A stretch of 18,481 nt of DNA from QHWT01 sp046726015 (GTDB taxonomy: Bacteria > Acidobacteriota > Vicinamibacteria > Vicinamibacterales > 2-12-FULL-66-21): the NCBI GenBank assembly GCA_046726015.1, contig JBKOZS010000011.1:1-18481 (forward strand), written 5' to 3'. This document shows, piece after piece, positions 1-6,701 of this stretch. The notes beneath the pieces are model-generated. The model did not search any database. It had not been told where the DNA came from and was given only the letters and a program-made list of their open reading frames with translations. The stretch's first letter is position 1. Each line of letters starts with the position of its first letter. Both the position numbers and the translations under genes were made by a program.

Positions 1-142
1 CGACGAAGAGGGTTCGCGCCGGATCGCCGCGCGAGAAGAGGATGTGGCCGCGTGTGACTCTGACCGTCGTCGCCGCCGCGCGACAGACCGCCAGCACATC
101 GTCAGGCAGACTATCGAAGGTGTGCGCGCGGTAGATAGGCAA
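1..142 (-). CDS. Crp/Fnr-type cyclic-nucleotide-binding regulator, N-terminal fragment (runs off left edge)
   Basis: On the minus strand the frame reads LPIYRAHTFDSLPDDVLAVC and then continues ..TTVRVTRGHILFSRGDPARTLFV before the window ends. This is the usual start of a Crp/Fnr cyclic-nucleotide-binding domain: a short helix of the 'F..LP.d.l..l' type followed by 'G..if..Gd....lf.v'. The family consists of dimeric transcription factors with an N-terminal effector domain and a C-terminal DNA-binding helix-turn-helix, and the latter would lie outside the window. No ATG or GTG is present in frame. The frame is open to about 218, where a TAG closes it. I chose the TTG at 142, but the start is uncertain. 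It could also be a cyclic-nucleotide-binding domain in another protein type. Confidence 0.5.
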   Translation of the reverse strand, partial: MPIYRAHTFDSLPDDVLAVCRAAATTVRVTRGHILFSRGDPARTLFV

Positions 143-218
143 GGCGCGGATTACCGGCCCTTCAGACCCTACCAGAAGAGGGGCCCCCGTTCCAGCCTCC
201 TGATTGAGCGCGCTGGAC

Positions 219-549
219 TATGAAAAAGCGGCGGCAGTCGGAGCCTTGCGCCCTTGGTCGTTCGGACAGTCCACGACACTTGGCACCGACGCGCCGTTGC
301 ACGTCAGCGAGCTTCCACTGCCTCCGCCGCCCCACTTCCGCCCAACTTCCGAAGGTGAAGGTCAGCACCTTGGTCGAGTTGATGACTGCCCACCCACCCG
401 ATCGGGGCAGGATTGCGTCAACGCCGTCAGACTCCTCGCGTTACAGGCAGGTATTGCGTCCGGCGCAAGAACATTGCGCTAGCGCAATGTTCTAAGCTCA
501 TCTAAATGGTAGGCTATGCCCTGCGCTTATCCGAGCGCGCTCTAGAAGG
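219..549. other. Gene-free stretch with a perfect palindrome
   Basis: Several overlapping open frames cross this stretch. None has a recognisable protein, a ribosome binding site or a coherent composition, so I see no gene. Its notable content is the palindrome at 468-493. It is the shared upstream region of the minus-strand Crp/Fnr-type gene and the plus-strand lipoprotein gene, so promoters for both should be here, but I could not identify them with confidence. Confidence 0.5.
468..493. promoter_or_regulatory. Perfect 26-bp palindrome
   Basis: The left arm is AGAACATTGCGCT (468-480) and the right arm AGCGCAATGTTCT (481-493). The two are exact reverse complements with no spacer. As RNA or cruciform it could fold as an 11-bp stem with a CTAG loop. 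There is no T-tract, so it is not an ordinary intrinsic terminator. It sits 57-69 bases upstream of the lipoprotein start and between divergent genes, which suits an operator for a dimeric regulator. The function is inferred; the symmetry is directly visible. Confidence 0.6.
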
Positions 550-999
550 ATGGAGCCACAATTGCGTAAATTACTGATTTGCCTGTGGTTGCTGCCTCTC
601 ATTGGTTGTGGCGGCGGTAATGCTGCCGCTCCCACCCCGCAGATCCCCAACGTGGTCGGCAACTACAGCGGGAGCACCGCAATGGCGTTCCCGGAGGTCG
701 GGCAGTCGGTCACTTGCCCGACGACCACCTCAGTGACGCAATCAGGATCGACGGTCAACATCGCGCCTTTGGTGCTTGGCGGAGAGTGCGAAAACATCAG
801 CCTTCCATTGGGGCAGGCGACGATTGACAACACGGGAGCGATCCAGGGCCTGGGTTCGGGCACTTACGATGAGCCGACGTGCGGGCGATACACCTACGCG
901 GCCAGTGGTGGATTCTTTGGCCGCAACCTGCAACTGTCAGTGAACGCAACTTCTTCGACCTGCCTCAACATCAATATGACGATCAATTTGTCGCGGTGA
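550..999 (+). CDS. Small secreted lipoprotein, unknown function
   Basis: The product has a lipoprotein signal peptide: LRKLLICLWLLPLIGC ends in a lipobox (L-I-G-C), followed by a Gly-rich, Ala/Pro-rich linker. The mature part (about 125 residues) is rich in Ser, Thr, Gly and Asn, has four further cysteines, and contains NVVGNYSGS, a pattern typical of small beta-rich extracytoplasmic lipoproteins in Acidobacteriota. No catalytic motif is visible. The ATG at 550 has a purine-rich AGAAGG directly abutting it, too close to work well. The in-frame TTG at 562 has AAGGATGGAG at good spacing and would give MRKLLICLWLLPLIGC with the modified cysteine at residue 16, so it may be the true start. The stop lies only 4 nt before the start of the broken downstream gene, suggesting one transcript. 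Confidence 0.75.
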   Translation: MEPQLRKLLICLWLLPLIGCGGGNAAAPTPQIPNVVGNYSGSTAMAFPEVGQSVTCPTTTSVTQSGSTVNIAPLVLGGECENISLPLGQATIDNTGAIQGLGSGTYDEPTCGRYTYAASGGFFGRNLQLSVNATSSTCLNINMTINLSR

Positions 1000-1003
1000 T
1001 CGC

Positions 1004-1746
1004 ATGCTGAAGAAGCTACTCACACTCGCGCTCGTCTGTGCTGTCGCAACGGTCCCCATGGGGGCCGCGGCGCAAGCACCTGACCGCCGACTCGTTGATG
1101 GCACAAAGTTCAGTGTCAGGTGATGGAGGCACTCTCGTCTGGAACCGGTGAGAGTGGACAGAGCATCACGTTCGAGGTGCTGGATGATGTCCTGCTCGAT
1201 GGCCAAGTAGTCATCAAGCAGGGCATACCGGTCAAGGGTGTGATTCAGGAGGCAGTGCCGAAGCGCCGTATGGGACGCGCCGGTAAACTCTCTTATTCCG
1301 TGACCGAGACACGCACGGTGGATCGCCAGCCGGTTCAAACTAAGGGCAACGCAGCAGCAGAAGTCAGGGGGCAGCCATGTAACAGGCGTGGCAGTGACCA
1401 CCGCTGCGATTGCGGTGTTCGTGCCGGTCGCCGCGCCCTTTGCCCTTCTGCGGAAGGGCAAAGACATCACCATCCCTGCAGGCACACGCATCGACGTGTT
1501 CGTGGACGGTGACCACGTTCTCACCCCGCCTGAGTTCACAACAACAACGGTCGCACCATCAACAGGCACGATGAACAACGCCGACGTACTGAAGCTTCTG
1601 CAGCCGGATTTGCGGACGACTTGATCATCGAGAAGATCGGCGGGTCAGTGCCCAACTTCAGCGTTGACTCGGACGCATTGGTCAAACTGAAGAATGCTGG
1701 CATCTCCGAAAAGGTGATTGCCGCAATGCTCCATCGAAAGCCGTAG
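1004..1746 (+). pseudogene. Broken gene for a secreted acidobacterial-type protein; three frame changes
   Basis: The reading starts at ATG 1004 with a clear Sec signal peptide (MLKKLLTLALVCAVATVPMG, then AAAQ) and DGTKFSVR, then meets a stop at about 1121. The protein sense continues in another frame from about 1120 (MEALSSGTGESGQSITFEVL ... VPKRRMGRAGKLSYSV). It switches back near 1350-1365 (SGGSHVTGVAVTT ... GKDITIPAGTRIDVFVDGD), and switches again near 1600 (AGFADDLIIEKIGGSVPNF ... LKNAGISEKVIAAMLHRKP), ending at TAG 1744-1746. Rejoined, it gives about 245 residues. The first part is a beta-rich 'DFEVL..d...dG..viprG' domain and the end a short helical 'NADVlkLl.aGf.dd.IiekI' segment, an arrangement I recall from acidobacterial hypothetical proteins. 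The function is unknown. Each break needs only one base, so it is either a decaying gene or one hit by assembly indels. Confidence 0.7.
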
Positions 1747-2021
1747 CTGAAGCATAGCCGGAAGACGAAAGGCCAGGCAAAACCTGAAGCTGACCGACTC
1801 GGCTCCATCGCTCCTCTCGCCGTGGCAATCTTGAACGAACTGGCCGATGCACAAACGGTTTGTGTTCCGCGATGACGACAGCCATCCGATCGTGGAGTGG
1901 AGCCGATACGGTGGACCGCGCCTGATACCTTACCAAGCCGCGCCTGCCCAATCCGCGCCGCGCGCTTCCGGACCGGCGATAATAGCCGCGCGCGGCGACA
2001 TATGCAGGAACGCGGCGAACA

Positions 2022-2813
2022 TTACTGGATCAGCCATACGGCGGCGGTGTGCCAGGCAGCGGACGGAAACACCACGCCGACGATCACAATCTGCCAGGCG
2101 ATCAGCAGAATCGGAACAATCAAGGACACGGGATGGATTCGACCTTCCGACAGCCTGTCGCGAACGGCGCTCACAGATAGAAGAACAAGCAGAACAGGCC
2201 CGGCACTTCTGGTCCCGGTTCGCCGGAGCACTGGCCAGTACAGACCCAGATGGCCGACCAGGTGGAGCACCGGCTCGATCAACGGCGGGATGAGTGCGAA
2301 CAGCATCAGCCGCTTGTGGACCTCAGGTCGGTGTCGGTACCAGATACCAGCGGCGACAAGCAACGCGAAACTCACCAATTCGGAGACCGGGAACAGAATC
2401 GTTGCTGGACCCGCTCGCCTTCCGCTGCGCGAGATCGCGCGAAGCACGTCGCCGCTCAGATCGAGGCCACGCCGCCCGAACCCAACGGTCGCGAGGCAAC
2501 CTGCGGCGACCATCAGCAGCGCGAGCGCAAATCCAAACCATCCGACACGGCGATGAACCGATATCCGTTCGGTTGCGATGAGCGTCGCTTGCGTGAGAAA
2601 CAGCAGGAGCCATGCGGCGGTAACCACGCCGTGCACGGCCACAAGAGTACTGAGCGGGAAAATTCGGCCCGACTGGATCAGAATCGACGGTGCGAACGCG
2701 GCGATGCTGACGACGATGACGGACAGCGCGACGGTGATATAGAACGCGTGCTCGCCTTGGCGTCGAATTCCGACACCACCACTTTTGAGGCCGACGTGTC
2801 GATCTGGTGCCAT
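2022..2813 (-). CDS. Multi-pass integral membrane protein, unknown function
   Basis: From ATG 2813 (MAPDRHVGLKSGG...) the product is 263 residues with about seven hydrophobic segments, including FYITVALSVIVVSIAAF, LVAVHGVVTAAWLLLFLTQA, FALALLMVAAGCLATV, LVSFALLVAAGIWY and SLIVPILLIAWQIVIVGVVF. Conserved-looking histidines stand in HGVV, HRRVGWFG and HKRLM. This pattern occurs in a family of uncharacterised bacterial membrane proteins, and I do not know a reaction. The open frame runs upstream to 3029, but that part lies inside the SufR-like gene and is not believable protein. An ATG at 2839 overlaps the regulator stop (ATGA) behind GAGGAGG, yet it is out of frame by one base with the membrane part. 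One missing base would make MNPPTSTH lead straight into MAPDRH. It was probably co-transcribed with the regulator. Confidence 0.7.
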   Translation of the reverse strand: MAPDRHVGLKSGGVGIRRQGEHAFYITVALSVIVVSIAAFAPSILIQSGRIFPLSTLVAVHGVVTAAWLLLFLTQATLIATERISVHRRVGWFGFALALLMVAAGCLATVGFGRRGLDLSGDVLRAISRSGRRAGPATILFPVSELVSFALLVAAGIWYRHRPEVHKRLMLFALIPPLIEPVLHLVGHLGLYWPVLRRTGTRSAGPVLLVLLSVSAVRDRLSEGRIHPVSLIVPILLIAWQIVIVGVVFPSAAWHTAAVWLIQ

Positions 2814-2835
2814 GTGTGCGTCGAGGTGGGCGGGT

Positions 2836-3477
2836 TCATCCGCCTCCTCGTTGGATTTCGAAACAGCATTGGGGCCGCCCGATCCGATTGCAGCACTCAG
2901 ATGCGGGCACCCCGACGACCTGCGAGACGACGCTCTCCATCGCCACGCATACTCCAGGATGCTTGCCGGTGAGCGCGGCCAGTGGGCATCCGGCTCCACG
3001 GATGACGTAAGCACCGTTTTCCTCGACACGAGTCATCGCGCCCAACTGGTCGTTCAACATCTCGCTTGCCATGACCACGCGGGACCGAAGGTCGCCCGCA
3101 AGTCGTTTTCCTTGAGATAATTCGTCGGCGAGCCCTTTGCCAGCCTGCCGTAGTAGCTCTTCTACCTGAGGGGCCGGCAGCCCGTCGGCGAACACCTGTA
3201 CAAGGTGCGTCAGCAACGGGACGTATGCCTTCGACAGTAATTCTTCTACCTCAGGGGTCAACTCGAATACGCGCGAGGGTCTTGTTGTTCCGGGTCTTCT
3301 CCCGGCGCGCCGCACGACGCCATCACGCTCCATCGCCATGAACTGGAGTCGAATCGCGCTTCGGGTGAGCCCCAGTTTCGAGGCAACGTCGTCGGCCGTC
3401 AGGCCGCCGCCCCGAAGCAGAGCAACAATGCGCCCTCGGCTCGTATCGAGCAGCTGTTTTCTGAGCAATTCGGCCAT
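2836..3477 (-). CDS. SufR-like winged-helix regulator with C-terminal cysteine cluster
   Basis: The protein has 213 residues. Residues 1-70 form a winged helix: LLDTSRGRIVALLRGGGLTA, then ASKLGLTRSAIRLQFMAMERDG as the recognition region, then a basic wing (RRAGRRPGTTRPSRVFEL). The middle is helical. The C-terminal part carries C164, C177 (C-x12-C), C195-C196 and C204-C205 around GCPLAALTGKHPGVC and ECCNRIGRPQCCFEI. This matches the ArsR/SufR-type architecture in which C-terminal cysteines hold an iron-sulfur cluster. It would therefore sense cluster status, redox state or nitric oxide and repress its own operon; that role is inferred. The stop overlaps an ATG of the next gene. The region upstream of the start is dense with repeats that could be its operator. 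Confidence 0.8.
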   Translation of the reverse strand: MAELLRKQLLDTSRGRIVALLRGGGLTADDVASKLGLTRSAIRLQFMAMERDGVVRRAGRRPGTTRPSRVFELTPEVEELLSKAYVPLLTHLVQVFADGLPAPQVEELLRQAGKGLADELSQGKRLAGDLRSRVVMASEMLNDQLGAMTRVEENGAYVIRGAGCPLAALTGKHPGVCVAMESVVSQVVGVPASECCNRIGRPQCCFEIQRGGG

Positions 3478-3492
3478 GTGTTTCCGTAGGGC

Positions 3493-3510
3493 GCAATCAA
3501 TGACGATTGC
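3493..3510. promoter_or_regulatory. Palindrome GCAATC-N6-GATTGC upstream of the SufR-like gene
   Basis: The arms GCAATC (3493-3498) and GATTGC (3505-3510) are exact reverse complements around a 6-base spacer. The site is 16 to 33 bases upstream of the regulator's ATG (3477), in the expected place for an autoregulatory operator. It is a candidate only; binding is inferred. Confidence 0.4.
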
Positions 3511-3549
3511 ATTTACACCTGTCGTGAAACCTGTACACGAATCGTAAAT
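3511..3549. promoter_or_regulatory. Nested inverted and direct repeats upstream of the SufR-like gene
   Basis: This 39-base block has an outer inverted repeat ATTTAC (3511-3516) / GTAAAT (3544-3549), an inner one TCGTG (3522-3526) / CACGA (3536-3540), and a direct repeat ACCTGT at 3517 and 3529, 12 bases apart. It lies next to the palindrome at 3493-3510. Such layered symmetry upstream of a regulator gene suggests operator DNA, but the arms are short and chance cannot be excluded. Confidence 0.35.
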
Positions 3550-3807
3550 AGGCTCCGTGCAAGGGAGGTCGCTTGACGCGACCGTCGCACGCGGCCGCAG
3601 TCGACTATAAGTCCATAGTACTGGCGCGTCTTTGGGTCAGGTACTCCGCCCGGTCCTCCAGCGCTCTCGCCACCATCGCGCGACCTTCCTCGGCTGCACG
3701 TCGGGCGCGATTCTTGCTAGAAGAGAAAGATAGAGCTTGCGTATTTTGTCTAACTCTGCGGCACCGTTGGCGTGAGGGTTAGGCATCCCGTCCAACGAGG
3801 AGGTCGC

Positions 3808-5004
3808 ATGCGCCGCGTGATCCCGATCCTATCCGTTGCGGGGGCAATTGCGCTTGCCACGGCACAACCCGCATCGAGCACGAAGCCACTCGACGGAAAG
3901 CAGATCTTCCGCTTCGACACGTTCGCCGACGAGCAACTGTGGACCGATGTCCTCCGCATGCATGAGGTCCTGCCGTCCGTCCCACCTGCCACGGCGCTGG
4001 AAGTGGGTCTGAAGGTCGATTCGGACGCGTTGCCGCCGCGCGTCGTCGCGGCGCTCCAGGACGGTGAACTCGACGTCACCGACCCGAAAGTGACACTTCG
4101 CCTTCTCGAAACGAATGCGGTCGTTGGCGTGATCGGCAAGGTCAGCGGCGACAACCTGATGAGCGTCGGGATTACCTGCGCGCTCTGCCATTCGACCGTC
4201 GACAATTCACTTGCGCCGGGTATCGGCAGACGTCTCGACGGATGGCCAAACCGCGATTTGAACGTGGGTCGAATCGTCGGACTCTCGCCATCACGGGTCA
4301 TCGACCCGTTCAGGCAGGAGTTCGCTGAATGGGGACCGGGAAAGTACGATGCACGACATCACATCTTCGACGGCGCGAACCTCATGCTGTTGCATGGTGT
4401 AGAAACGATACCGGTCGTCATTCCCCCTGCCTTTGGATTGCAGGGCGTCGGATTCGAGACTTACACGGGCGACGGTCCAATTTCGTATTGGAACAGCTAT
4501 GTTGGCGTGACGCAGATGGGGGGCCACGGCAGCTTCAGCGACGCGCGCATCGATGTGAACGTGACGCAAACGCCCGATCGGATTACGCCGAAGCTGGCAG
4601 CATTGCTCGCCTATCAACTGGGCCTCCTTGCACCTCCTCCGCCGGCGGGAAGTTTCAACCAAGCTGCGGCGACGCGCGGCCAGGTCCTGTTCAACGGCGC
4701 CGCGCGCTGCGGAACCTGCCACATCCCGCCGACCTACACGGACGTGCTCAGCGGACCCGATCCCAAAGTCCCATTTCTGCATGCGGCTTCGGAGATCGGA
4801 GCGGATGTCGATTACGCCGCCCGCACCGCGACCGGGATGTATCGGACGACGCCGCTGCGCGGCGCGTGGCAGCACCCGCCGTACTTCCACGACGGCAGGG
4901 CCGCTGATTTCCTCGCAGTCGTCAACTACTACGATTCGTTTTTCCCGCTGGGCCTCACCGACGCGCAGAAGGCGGATCTGGTCGAGTTCCTCAAGTCGCT
5001 GTAG
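3808..5004 (+). CDS. Dihaem cytochrome c (cytochrome c peroxidase/MauG-like), exported
   Basis: The start is ATG 3808, with GAGGAGG a few bases upstream. The open frame reaches back to 3772, but that extension has no ribosome binding site and would spoil the signal peptide (MRRVIPILSVAGAIALATA). The product has 398 residues and two haem c sites: CALCH at residues 124-128 and CGTCH at 301-305. A possible axial methionine stands in TQMGGHG. The C-terminal part TPLRGAWQHPPYFHDGRAAD, then a run ending LTDAQKADLVEFLKSL, is the typical end of the cytochrome c peroxidase/MauG-like group. It acts in the periplasm in electron transfer or peroxide/substrate oxidation; the substrate is unknown. It stands alone, divergent from the regulator and convergent with the amidohydrolase. 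Confidence 0.85.
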   Translation: MRRVIPILSVAGAIALATAQPASSTKPLDGKQIFRFDTFADEQLWTDVLRMHEVLPSVPPATALEVGLKVDSDALPPRVVAALQDGELDVTDPKVTLRLLETNAVVGVIGKVSGDNLMSVGITCALCHSTVDNSLAPGIGRRLDGWPNRDLNVGRIVGLSPSRVIDPFRQEFAEWGPGKYDARHHIFDGANLMLLHGVETIPVVIPPAFGLQGVGFETYTGDGPISYWNSYVGVTQMGGHGSFSDARIDVNVTQTPDRITPKLAALLAYQLGLLAPPPPAGSFNQAAATRGQVLFNGAARCGTCHIPPTYTDVLSGPDPKVPFLHAASEIGADVDYAARTATGMYRTTPLRGAWQHPPYFHDGRAADFLAVVNYYDSFFPLGLTDAQKADLVEFLKSL

Positions 5005-5020
5005 ACGTTGAGCGATCGGG

Positions 5021-5083
5021 CTTCGGACTGGAGAGCCAAATAAAACTGCGATTCTCCTCCGCGCATTTCTGAGCAGTCCGAAG
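5021..5083. repeat. 10-bp perfect inverted repeat in the convergent intergenic region
   Basis: CTTCGGACTG (5021-5030) and CAGTCCGAAG (5074-5083) are exact reverse complements. Between them a second stem is possible from GGAGA (5030-5034) with TCTCC (5053-5057). The element lies 17 bases after the cytochrome stop. It could form a structured 3' end on the cytochrome transcript or be a recombination scar. Confidence 0.5.
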
Positions 5084-5100
5084 ACGTCCGCCATTGTTCT

Positions 5101-5134
5101 AAGGAGGGAGGTTCGAGTCTCCTCCTTTCCGCAC
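5101..5134 (+). terminator. Hairpin resembling a degenerate tRNA-Leu 3' end; possible terminator
   Basis: AAGGAGG (5101-5107) pairs exactly with CCTCCTT (5121-5127) and is followed by only three Ts including the stem end, so as an intrinsic terminator it is weak but well placed between two convergent genes. The bases GGAGGTTCGAGTCTCC, then TTTCCGCACC, closely resemble the T-arm and acceptor end of bacterial tRNA-Leu (GGAGGTTCGAGTCC...TTCCGCACCA). The T-stem does not pair correctly and no 5' half (GCGGAA...) is present upstream, so it is not a working tRNA. It could be a remnant of a tRNA attachment site. Both readings are inferences. Confidence 0.35.
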
Positions 5135-5162
5135 CGTCCATCGTAACGAACCGGCTTCAGTG

Positions 5163-6578
5163 TCAGGCGAAGATCGGGCCGACACGTGGGAAGAGGCTGA
5201 CAAGCTCGGTTCGCATTGCCTTCAGGCCGGGAAGCGCCGGCTCGTTCAACGTCGCCGGCGCGGCGATGTCGAGCCGCATTTGTTTCCCCCACGCCCAGAC
5301 AAGCTCCCCTGTCGCGTGCAGATGCAAGCGGCCCTGGACGTCTGACTGCGGGGCGAGTGCGCTGAACCACTCATCGCGGCCGTACAGGAGACGCCCTGCG
5401 ATCATGACCAACTCGACGGCGCCACGGTTCGCCTGGCAGACGCTCTCATAGGGATCCTCCTGCCGCCGTTCGAGCACGAGAATGTCAGCGGGCCGACCGG
5501 CGTCGAGACGGCCGAGGAATGGCTCGAGGCCGGCGATCTTGGCTCCGCCCGCCGTGACCATGTGGACCAGAGCAAGCGCGGTGATGGGCGCAGCTTGTCT
5601 GGCAAGCATTCTTCGTGCGACCTGCATCTCGGCGAACAAGCTCACGCTGCCGCTTGGGAGCCAGTCGGCGCCGAGGGCCAGCGGTATGCCGAGCACGCGT
5701 GCCGTTGCCGCCTGCGTCGTCTGCCCGTATAGCCGCAGGTTTGATTGCGGCGACCACACGAGCTTTGCGCCGGCCTCATGCACGAACCCGAGCTGGCGGT
5801 CGGTCAACGCGGTGCCGTGGATGATCACCGTCGCCGCGGTCAGCAGCTTGAAGTCGATCAGCGCCTGCAGCTCTGCCCGCGAGGTCGTGTCGATCCCCTC
5901 AGCCAGGTGCGCGTAGAAAGCGGTGATCGTTCCCGCGGCGATGCCGGCGCTGATCTGGGTCCGTTCGGTCGGATCGCCGCGCGCGAGCGGGTCGACGAGG
6001 GATGCGGCGTTCGCCTCGCCAAACGGTGCGAGATCGACGTGGCGCACAATCGTCGTCGCCGCTGGGTACTTGCCGCTTGCGCCTTGCACCGCGGTCGTGC
6101 CGCCGATCAGCGCACGGATGTCGGCGTAGCGGCAGAGCAGTTGCAGACGCGATTGGTTGTTGCCGTCATCCGTCAACCCATACCACGGATCCTTGATCAG
6201 CGTCTGGTACTCGTCGCTTGTTCGCCAGACGGTGCGGTTTGGATACTCATGCGGCGGTTCCCATGCGGCGAAGATGTTCCACTCGGGATGGCCGTGCAGG
6301 TCGACGAGGCCGGGCAGGATCACGCCGTTTGTATCGAGCGTGAGAGCATCCCGTGGCTTGGTGGCGCCGACCGAGACGATCTGCCCGTGGTCGATCAGCA
6401 CCCAGCCAGGTGCGAACACCTCATCCGGGGTGATAACCGTCCCGCCGAGTGCGAAGGCCTCAGCCGGTGTCGCACCCGGCTCGCCTCGAGTGCGCCGCCT
6501 TGCGGCGAGGGCGGCAGCATCGGCAGGAAGGAGAGGTTCGCTGTAACGGGACGCGAACCTGTCGCGGGTCGCATTCAC
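5163..6578 (-). CDS. Metal-dependent amidohydrolase
   Basis: The product has 471 residues of the amidohydrolase superfamily (TIM barrel with a small flanking beta-domain). An N-terminal beta part (GGTVITPDEVFAPGWVLIDH ... ILPGLVDLHGHPEWN) leads into the HxH metal motif H95/H97. Further ligands are H224 (FYAHLAEGID), H254 (VIIHGTAL) and D305 (LGADWLPSG). WSPQSNLRLYG and the C-terminal GRLDAGRPADILVL are characteristic of the ATZ/TRZ-like branch, which hydrolyses C-N bonds (amides, deamination). The substrate is unknown. No signal peptide is visible. I chose GTG 6578 because AAGGAG (6586-6591) is 7 bases away; the TTG at 6584 is too close. It is divergent from the PLP-enzyme/RidA operon and may act on the same compound. 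Confidence 0.85.
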   Translation of the reverse strand: MNATRDRFASRYSEPLLPADAAALAARRRTRGEPGATPAEAFALGGTVITPDEVFAPGWVLIDHGQIVSVGATKPRDALTLDTNGVILPGLVDLHGHPEWNIFAAWEPPHEYPNRTVWRTSDEYQTLIKDPWYGLTDDGNNQSRLQLLCRYADIRALIGGTTAVQGASGKYPAATTIVRHVDLAPFGEANAASLVDPLARGDPTERTQISAGIAAGTITAFYAHLAEGIDTTSRAELQALIDFKLLTAATVIIHGTALTDRQLGFVHEAGAKLVWSPQSNLRLYGQTTQAATARVLGIPLALGADWLPSGSVSLFAEMQVARRMLARQAAPITALALVHMVTAGGAKIAGLEPFLGRLDAGRPADILVLERRQEDPYESVCQANRGAVELVMIAGRLLYGRDEWFSALAPQSDVQGRLHLHATGELVWAWGKQMRLDIAAPATLNEPALPGLKAMRTELVSLFPRVGPIFA

Positions 6579-6605
6579 CGACAATCTCCTTCCCAGCAGC
6601 GATTG

Positions 6606-6656
6606 TCGCGACCGCTGCCGCCTCTGATAGCGAGGTTATCTCGATCGCGGTCGCGA
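6606..6656. promoter_or_regulatory. Inverted repeat between divergent amidohydrolase and PLP-enzyme genes
   Basis: TCGCGACCGC (6606-6615) and GCGGTCGCGA (6647-6656) are exact reverse complements 31 bases apart. A smaller pair ATCTCG (6638-6643) / CGAGAT (6654-6659) overlaps the right arm. The element fills the centre of the 123-base region shared by the two divergent genes, a natural place for an operator controlling both. The role is inferred. Confidence 0.45.
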
Positions 6657-6663
6657 GATCGAG

Positions 6664-6691
6664 TTACCTGGCAACGCATTCGAAATATACA
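6664..6691 (+). promoter_or_regulatory. Candidate promoter of the PLP-enzyme/RidA operon, near-leaderless
   Basis: TTACCT (6664-6669) and TATACA (6686-6691) are separated by 16 bases. Transcription would begin at about 6698, only a few bases before the ATG at 6702. There is no Shine-Dalgarno sequence before that ATG, which fits a leaderless or nearly leaderless message. The -35 box is a moderate match, so this is a candidate. Confidence 0.4.
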
Positions 6692-6701
6692 ATTGCGCGG
6701 C

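Larger units (their letters stand above)
3478..3807. other. Divergent intergenic region between the SufR-like regulator and the cytochrome gene
   Basis: This stretch separates two divergent genes. Its left end holds the repeats described at 3493-3549. Its right end, before the cytochrome start, is locally AT-richer (about 3710-3760), as expected for a promoter, but I found no convincing -35/-10 pair. Between about 3606 and 3720 the minus strand reads ARRAAEEGRAMVARALEDRA followed by EYLTQRRASTMDL and a stop, which has coding-like composition but no proper start. It may be a remnant of a small gene. Confidence 0.4.

Noticed and set aside
1847..2556. Two overlapping plus-strand frames (148 and 219 codons)
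   Set aside because: Mostly antisense to the membrane-protein gene, with Arg/Thr/Ser-rich shadow composition and no recognisable domain.
3606..3720. Minus-strand reading RRAAEEGRAMVARALEDRAE
   Set aside because: Only about 35 codons look coding, there is no credible start, and no family can be named; noted as a possible remnant only.
5021..5135. A complete tRNA gene in the convergent gap
   Set aside because: The T-stem does not pair, two extra bases sit before the acceptor strand and no 5' half, D-arm or anticodon stem can be built.
4291..5370. 359-codon minus-strand frame over the cytochrome gene
   Set aside because: It is Arg-rich and low in complexity, a shadow of the GC-rich cytochrome gene with its two haem motifs on the plus strand.
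5745..6701. Long upstream extension of the PLP-enzyme frame
   Set aside because: It is antisense to the amidohydrolase, whose catalytic motifs are complete, and the Tat signal at 6702 marks the true start.
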